From a virus: DNA of 41,909 nt. Each line of letters opens with the position of its first letter. The stretch's first letter is position 1. A program made the translations under genes and the position numbers. Positions 39,529-41,909 of this stretch are shown here, in pieces. The stretch covers positions 1 to 41,909 of IMG/VR virus record IMGVR_UViG_3300032893_000123; one strand, 5' to 3'. Below the pieces are notes generated by a model. The model saw nothing but the letters and a program-made list of their open reading frames with translations. It did no database searches and was not told where the DNA came from.

Positions 39529-40859
39529 GAATTCTATGCATAGACAATGATGCCGGAAATGGAATGCTTTCATTTATAATGAGGGCACAAGAACAGGGCC
39601 ACGATGTCCGCTGGTATTTCTCTAAGCCCATAGATTGGAGAGCTGCGCCAATCGGTAAAGGGATTGCCAATATTATCCGCGACTGGCGGCCGTGGATCAG
39701 GTGGGCGGACATAACGATTTGTGGCGACAATACGCGGTTCGTGTCCGAACTGGAGGTCTGGCGGCGCGATAGGGGCGCGCGGATCATCGGGGCCTCGATG
39801 GAGTCGGCGTCCTGGGAACTGGATCGCAAGGCCGGCATGGACGTGTTCAAGCAGGCGAAGATCGACATACCGCCGGTGAAGCGCTTCGACCGCTACGACG
39901 ACGCCATCAAGTTCGTGATGAAGGAGGGGCGAGCGTTTGTCAGTAAGCCCGATGGGGATACCGACGACAAGGCGCTCTCCTACGTGTCCAAGTCCCCAGC
40001 CGACCTGGTCTATCAGCTCCGCAAGTGGAAGGGATCACATAAGCATAAGGATAGCTTTATCCTTCAGGAAAAGGTCAGCGGCATCGAGATGGCGGTCGGG
40101 GCCTGGGTAGGTCCGGGTGGCTTCACACGCGGTTGGTGCCCGAACTTCGAACACAAAAAGCATTTTCCCGGCGACCTCGGATGCAACACTGGCGAAATGG
40201 GCTCCGTGTTGATGCACACCTCCGCCTCCAAACTCGCCGACAAGGTGCTGAAGCCGCTTGAGGATCGGATCGTCGCCACCGGCCACGTGGGATACGTGGA
40301 CGTGAACTGTATCATCGGCGACGACGGCACGCCTTGGCCGCTGGAATTCACTATGCGTTTCGGCTGGCCGACTTTTCCGATCCAGCAGGCGCTGATCGAG
40401 GGGGATGTCGCCGAGTGGCTGTTGGACCTCGCCGAAGGCCGCGACGCTCGGCCCTGGCGCATGGACGAGGCGGCCGTGGGCGTGGTGGTCGCATGCGGAT
40501 CGTTCCCGCATGGCCACATCCCCAAGGACCAGATCGTCGGCATTCCGATCTACGGCGCCGAAGGCCGGACGCTCGAGGATTTGCACTTCTGCGAGGTGAT
40601 GGCCGGGATGGCGCCTCAGGACGTCGACGGCAAGGTCGTCGATCGCCCCACCTACATGACCGCCGGCGACTATGTGATGGTGGCCACCGGCGTAGGCGCC
40701 GACGTGCAGGCGGCGCGCCGCCGCGCCTATGGCACGCTGGATAAGATTTCGATGCCGAGTTCGCCTCATTGGCGCATCGACATCGGCCGGCGTCTTGCGC
40801 GTGATCTGCCGAAGCTGCAAAAGCTCGGCTACGCGAAAAGGTGGGTGTTCGATACCTGA
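39525..40859 (+). CDS. PurD-like ATP-grasp ligase
   Basis: 444 aa from the ATG at 39525. The ATP-grasp core shows AFVSKPDGDTDDKA (about 137-150), SFILQEKVSGIEMAVGAW (177-194), CNTGEMGSV and VGYVDVNCIIGDDGTPW, then LEFTMRFGWPTFP, parallel to PurD's GPGCNTGGMG and EFN-x-RFGDPE motifs. Such enzymes join a carboxylate to an amine through an acyl phosphate. It is not a true purine gene by context, and phage PurD-like proteins have no settled role; nucleotide or DNA modification or small-molecule ligation are possible. The first ~50 codons are AT-rich and unlike the rest. Confidence 0.75.
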   Translation: MRILCIDNDAGNGMLSFIMRAQEQGHDVRWYFSKPIDWRAAPIGKGIANIIRDWRPWIRWADITICGDNTRFVSELEVWRRDRGARIIGASMESASWELDRKAGMDVFKQAKIDIPPVKRFDRYDDAIKFVMKEGRAFVSKPDGDTDDKALSYVSKSPADLVYQLRKWKGSHKHKDSFILQEKVSGIEMAVGAWVGPGGFTRGWCPNFEHKKHFPGDLGCNTGEMGSVLMHTSASKLADKVLKPLEDRIVATGHVGYVDVNCIIGDDGTPWPLEFTMRFGWPTFPIQQALIEGDVAEWLLDLAEGRDARPWRMDEAAVGVVVACGSFPHGHIPKDQIVGIPIYGAEGRTLEDLHFCEVMAGMAPQDVDGKVVDRPTYMTAGDYVMVATGVGADVQAARRRAYGTLDKISMPSSPHWRIDIGRRLARDLPKLQKLGYAKRWVFDT

Positions 40860-41122
40860 TGGCCGGCCGCAGTTATGACCCCAAGGTCCGCGCGGCCAAG
40901 TACGCGGCCTATCGCGCGGCCCATCCGCTGCAGATCAAGGAGCGCGGCTACCGGATCATGCGCGCCAAGCAGGAGACGCTGATGGCGCGGGCCGCGGCGC
41001 AAGGCATCGAGATGACCCGCGAGGAAGCCCGCAAGATCGTCATGGACGAATGGCAGAACACCCGGCGGGCGTGGCGAGAGCGCAGAAGCTATGGCGAGAC
41101 CGAAGAAAAACCCCAACCCTGA
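40859..41122 (+). CDS. Small basic helical protein
   Basis: 87 aa, coupled to the ATP-grasp stop. Very basic and helical (SYDPKVRAAKYAAYRAAHPL, then RGYRIMRAKQETLMARAAAQ and EEARKIVMDEWQN). Possibly nucleic-acid binding. It overlaps the next gene by 32 nt. No family recognised. Confidence 0.5.
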   Translation: MAGRSYDPKVRAAKYAAYRAAHPLQIKERGYRIMRAKQETLMARAAAQGIEMTREEARKIVMDEWQNTRRAWRERRSYGETEEKPQP

Positions 41123-41450
41123 TCCCGGGCCCGCCGAGCGCGCCAGCCTGGCGGACACGACCCCGGCGCGGTCGATGAAGTTCGACACCGACGACAAGCG
41201 CTTCGAGGAGCTGCGCACCCTGTCGCTCGACCGCGCGCTGGAGATCATGCGGCTGACGGTGGATCAGAACCATCCGCATTTTGCCCGGATCCTGGCGACC
41301 CAGCAGGCGGTGATTTCGTCAGTGCTGACCACCACGGTGCGAACGGACCACGGTGTGCTTCGAGGGAAGGTGCGGGATAAGTATTCGGAGATGCTGGCTG
41401 CGGCGCGTCGGCTGGCGGCGGAACGGGCTGCACAAGGGTCAGCGGCGTGA
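41091..41450 (+). CDS. Possible terminase small subunit
   Basis: 119 aa: basic N-terminus (MARPKKNPNPDPGP), then a helical central part (FEELRTLSLDRALEIMRLTV) and HFARILATQQAVISSVLTTT, ending in a long helix (KYSEMLAAARRLAAERAAQG). Basic start, central helical bundle and C-terminal helix are compatible with small terminase subunits, and it would precede the early genes and packaging module on a circular map. No decisive motif; low confidence in the function. Confidence 0.4.
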   Translation: MARPKKNPNPDPGPAERASLADTTPARSMKFDTDDKRFEELRTLSLDRALEIMRLTVDQNHPHFARILATQQAVISSVLTTTVRTDHGVLRGKVRDKYSEMLAAARRLAAERAAQGSAA

Positions 41451-41724
41451 TGTTGTCGGGCTTGTCGCCGACGCTCGGGATCGCGCCGTAACGGGTCTCG
41501 TAGTCGCCGATCGCCGCGTCCAGGGCGTTGCGCAGGCGCTTGGCGACAGCGGGCGGCAGGAAGATCGCGGCGTTCCATTCGGCCGCGAAGCCGACGCCGA
41601 ATGATCCCTCACGATCCGGCTCGCTCATGTCGGTGCGGTCGATGCCGAAGATCAGCGTGGCGCCGACCGGCGTCATCATCAGACCGATCTCTGTGGCGTA
41701 GAACGATGGGGGGCGCTGGCTCAT
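41245..41724 (-). CDS. DUF3467-like protein
   Basis: 159 aa; GGAGG lies 8 nt ahead of the ATG at 41724. The first 90 residues match the DUF3467 pattern: FYATEIGLMMTPVGATLIFG, then IFLPPAVAKRLRNALDAAIG and DYETRYGAIP. The C-terminal 70 residues are Pro/Ala/Ser-rich and disordered, and are antisense to the 3' end of the possible small-terminase gene (206 nt overlap). On a circular map it would follow the leftward operon of the left end. Function unknown. Confidence 0.65.
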   Translation of the reverse strand: MSQRPPSFYATEIGLMMTPVGATLIFGIDRTDMSEPDREGSFGVGFAAEWNAAIFLPPAVAKRLRNALDAAIGDYETRYGAIPSVGDKPDNITPLTLVQPVPPPADAPQPASPNTYPAPSLEAHRGPFAPWWSALTKSPPAGSPGSGQNADGSDPPSAA

Positions 41725-41764
41725 CCTACCTTCCTCCCCCTGGTAGGGCGGGAGAGGCGTGCAT

Positions 41765-41909
41765 CAATCCCCCCCCCCCCGCCCCCCCCCCCGCCGCCGC
41801 CCCCGGCCGCCCCCCGGGGGGGCCCCCCTCCCCTAGTTCCCCCCCCCCCCCCAACTTAACCATGTTTTTTTGGGGGGGGGGGGCCCCACCACCGCCCAAT
41901 CTTCAGGCT
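41765..41909. repeat. Right-end G/C homopolymer tract
   Basis: Runs of C, then G, broken by short normal pieces (for example CAACTTAACCATG around 41852-41864). The composition mirrors the left end and is unlike the rest of the genome. Most likely an assembly or sequencing artefact at a contig end or circular junction. Confidence 0.7.

Overview
This window looks like a nearly complete genome of a tailed, podovirus-like phage of a GC-rich alphaproteobacterium, possibly a Caulobacterales relative. It contains one dense phage gene set and no host chromosomal genes. The alphaproteobacterial call rests on four things: high GC, a family of promoter-like sites resembling Caulobacter-type promoters (TTGAC(G/A), about 15 nt, then (G/C)(C/T)TAGC), a spike-base-like protein of a type known from Rhodobacter-like elements, and one possible leaderless start. 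Both ends dissolve into G/C homopolymer tracts that look like assembly artefacts. The leftward operon at the left end could continue into the leftward gene at the right end, so the molecule may be circular or circularly permuted.

Layout. (1) About 88-2046, minus strand: leftward operon of small early genes. (2) 2047-2116: divergent control region with an inverted repeat between a leftward promoter and a Cro-like HTH gene. (3) 2117-5674, plus: small proteins, RusA resolvase, J-domain protein, PD-(D/E)XK exonuclease and an SSB-like protein, closed by a strong terminator. (4) 5779-7884: RepA/RepB-like primase-helicase, followed by an iteron-like, AT-rich, hairpin-rich stretch (about 7900-8066) that is a candidate replication origin. 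(5) 8347-9041, minus: a tiny membrane protein and a serine recombinase, with repeats upstream that could be its binding sites. (6) 9575-11097, plus: very small genes including a holin-like protein and a lipoprotein. (7) 11142-13344: a glycosyltransferase-sulfotransferase fusion, a methyltransferase-like protein and a KTSC protein.

(8) 13337-24101: morphogenesis (large terminase, portal, scaffold, N4-gp56-type capsid protein with an Ig-like insertion, decoration and connector candidates, collagen-like fibre, head-tail adaptor). (9) 24905-31442: tail and adsorption (nozzle fused through a poly-proline linker to a beta-helix, several fibre and spike proteins). (10) 31470-33679: small TM protein, L,D-transpeptidase-fold candidate lysin, and two acetyltransferase-like proteins. 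(11) 33692-38755: three internal or ejection proteins, the last with an M15 peptidase domain. (12) 38822-41450: small protein, NUMOD4-HNH endonuclease, PurD-like ATP-grasp ligase and a possible small terminase; a leftward DUF3467-like gene overlaps the last of these.

The most notable features are: the phage-encoded GT2-sulfotransferase fusion; three free-standing homing endonucleases, each beside a structural or metabolic gene whose nearest end is abruptly recoded in AT-rich codons; the possible plasmid-style replication and resolution module (no integrase is visible); and the nozzle-depolymerase fusion. No tRNA, CRISPR array, insertion sequence, DNA polymerase or RNA polymerase gene was recognised.
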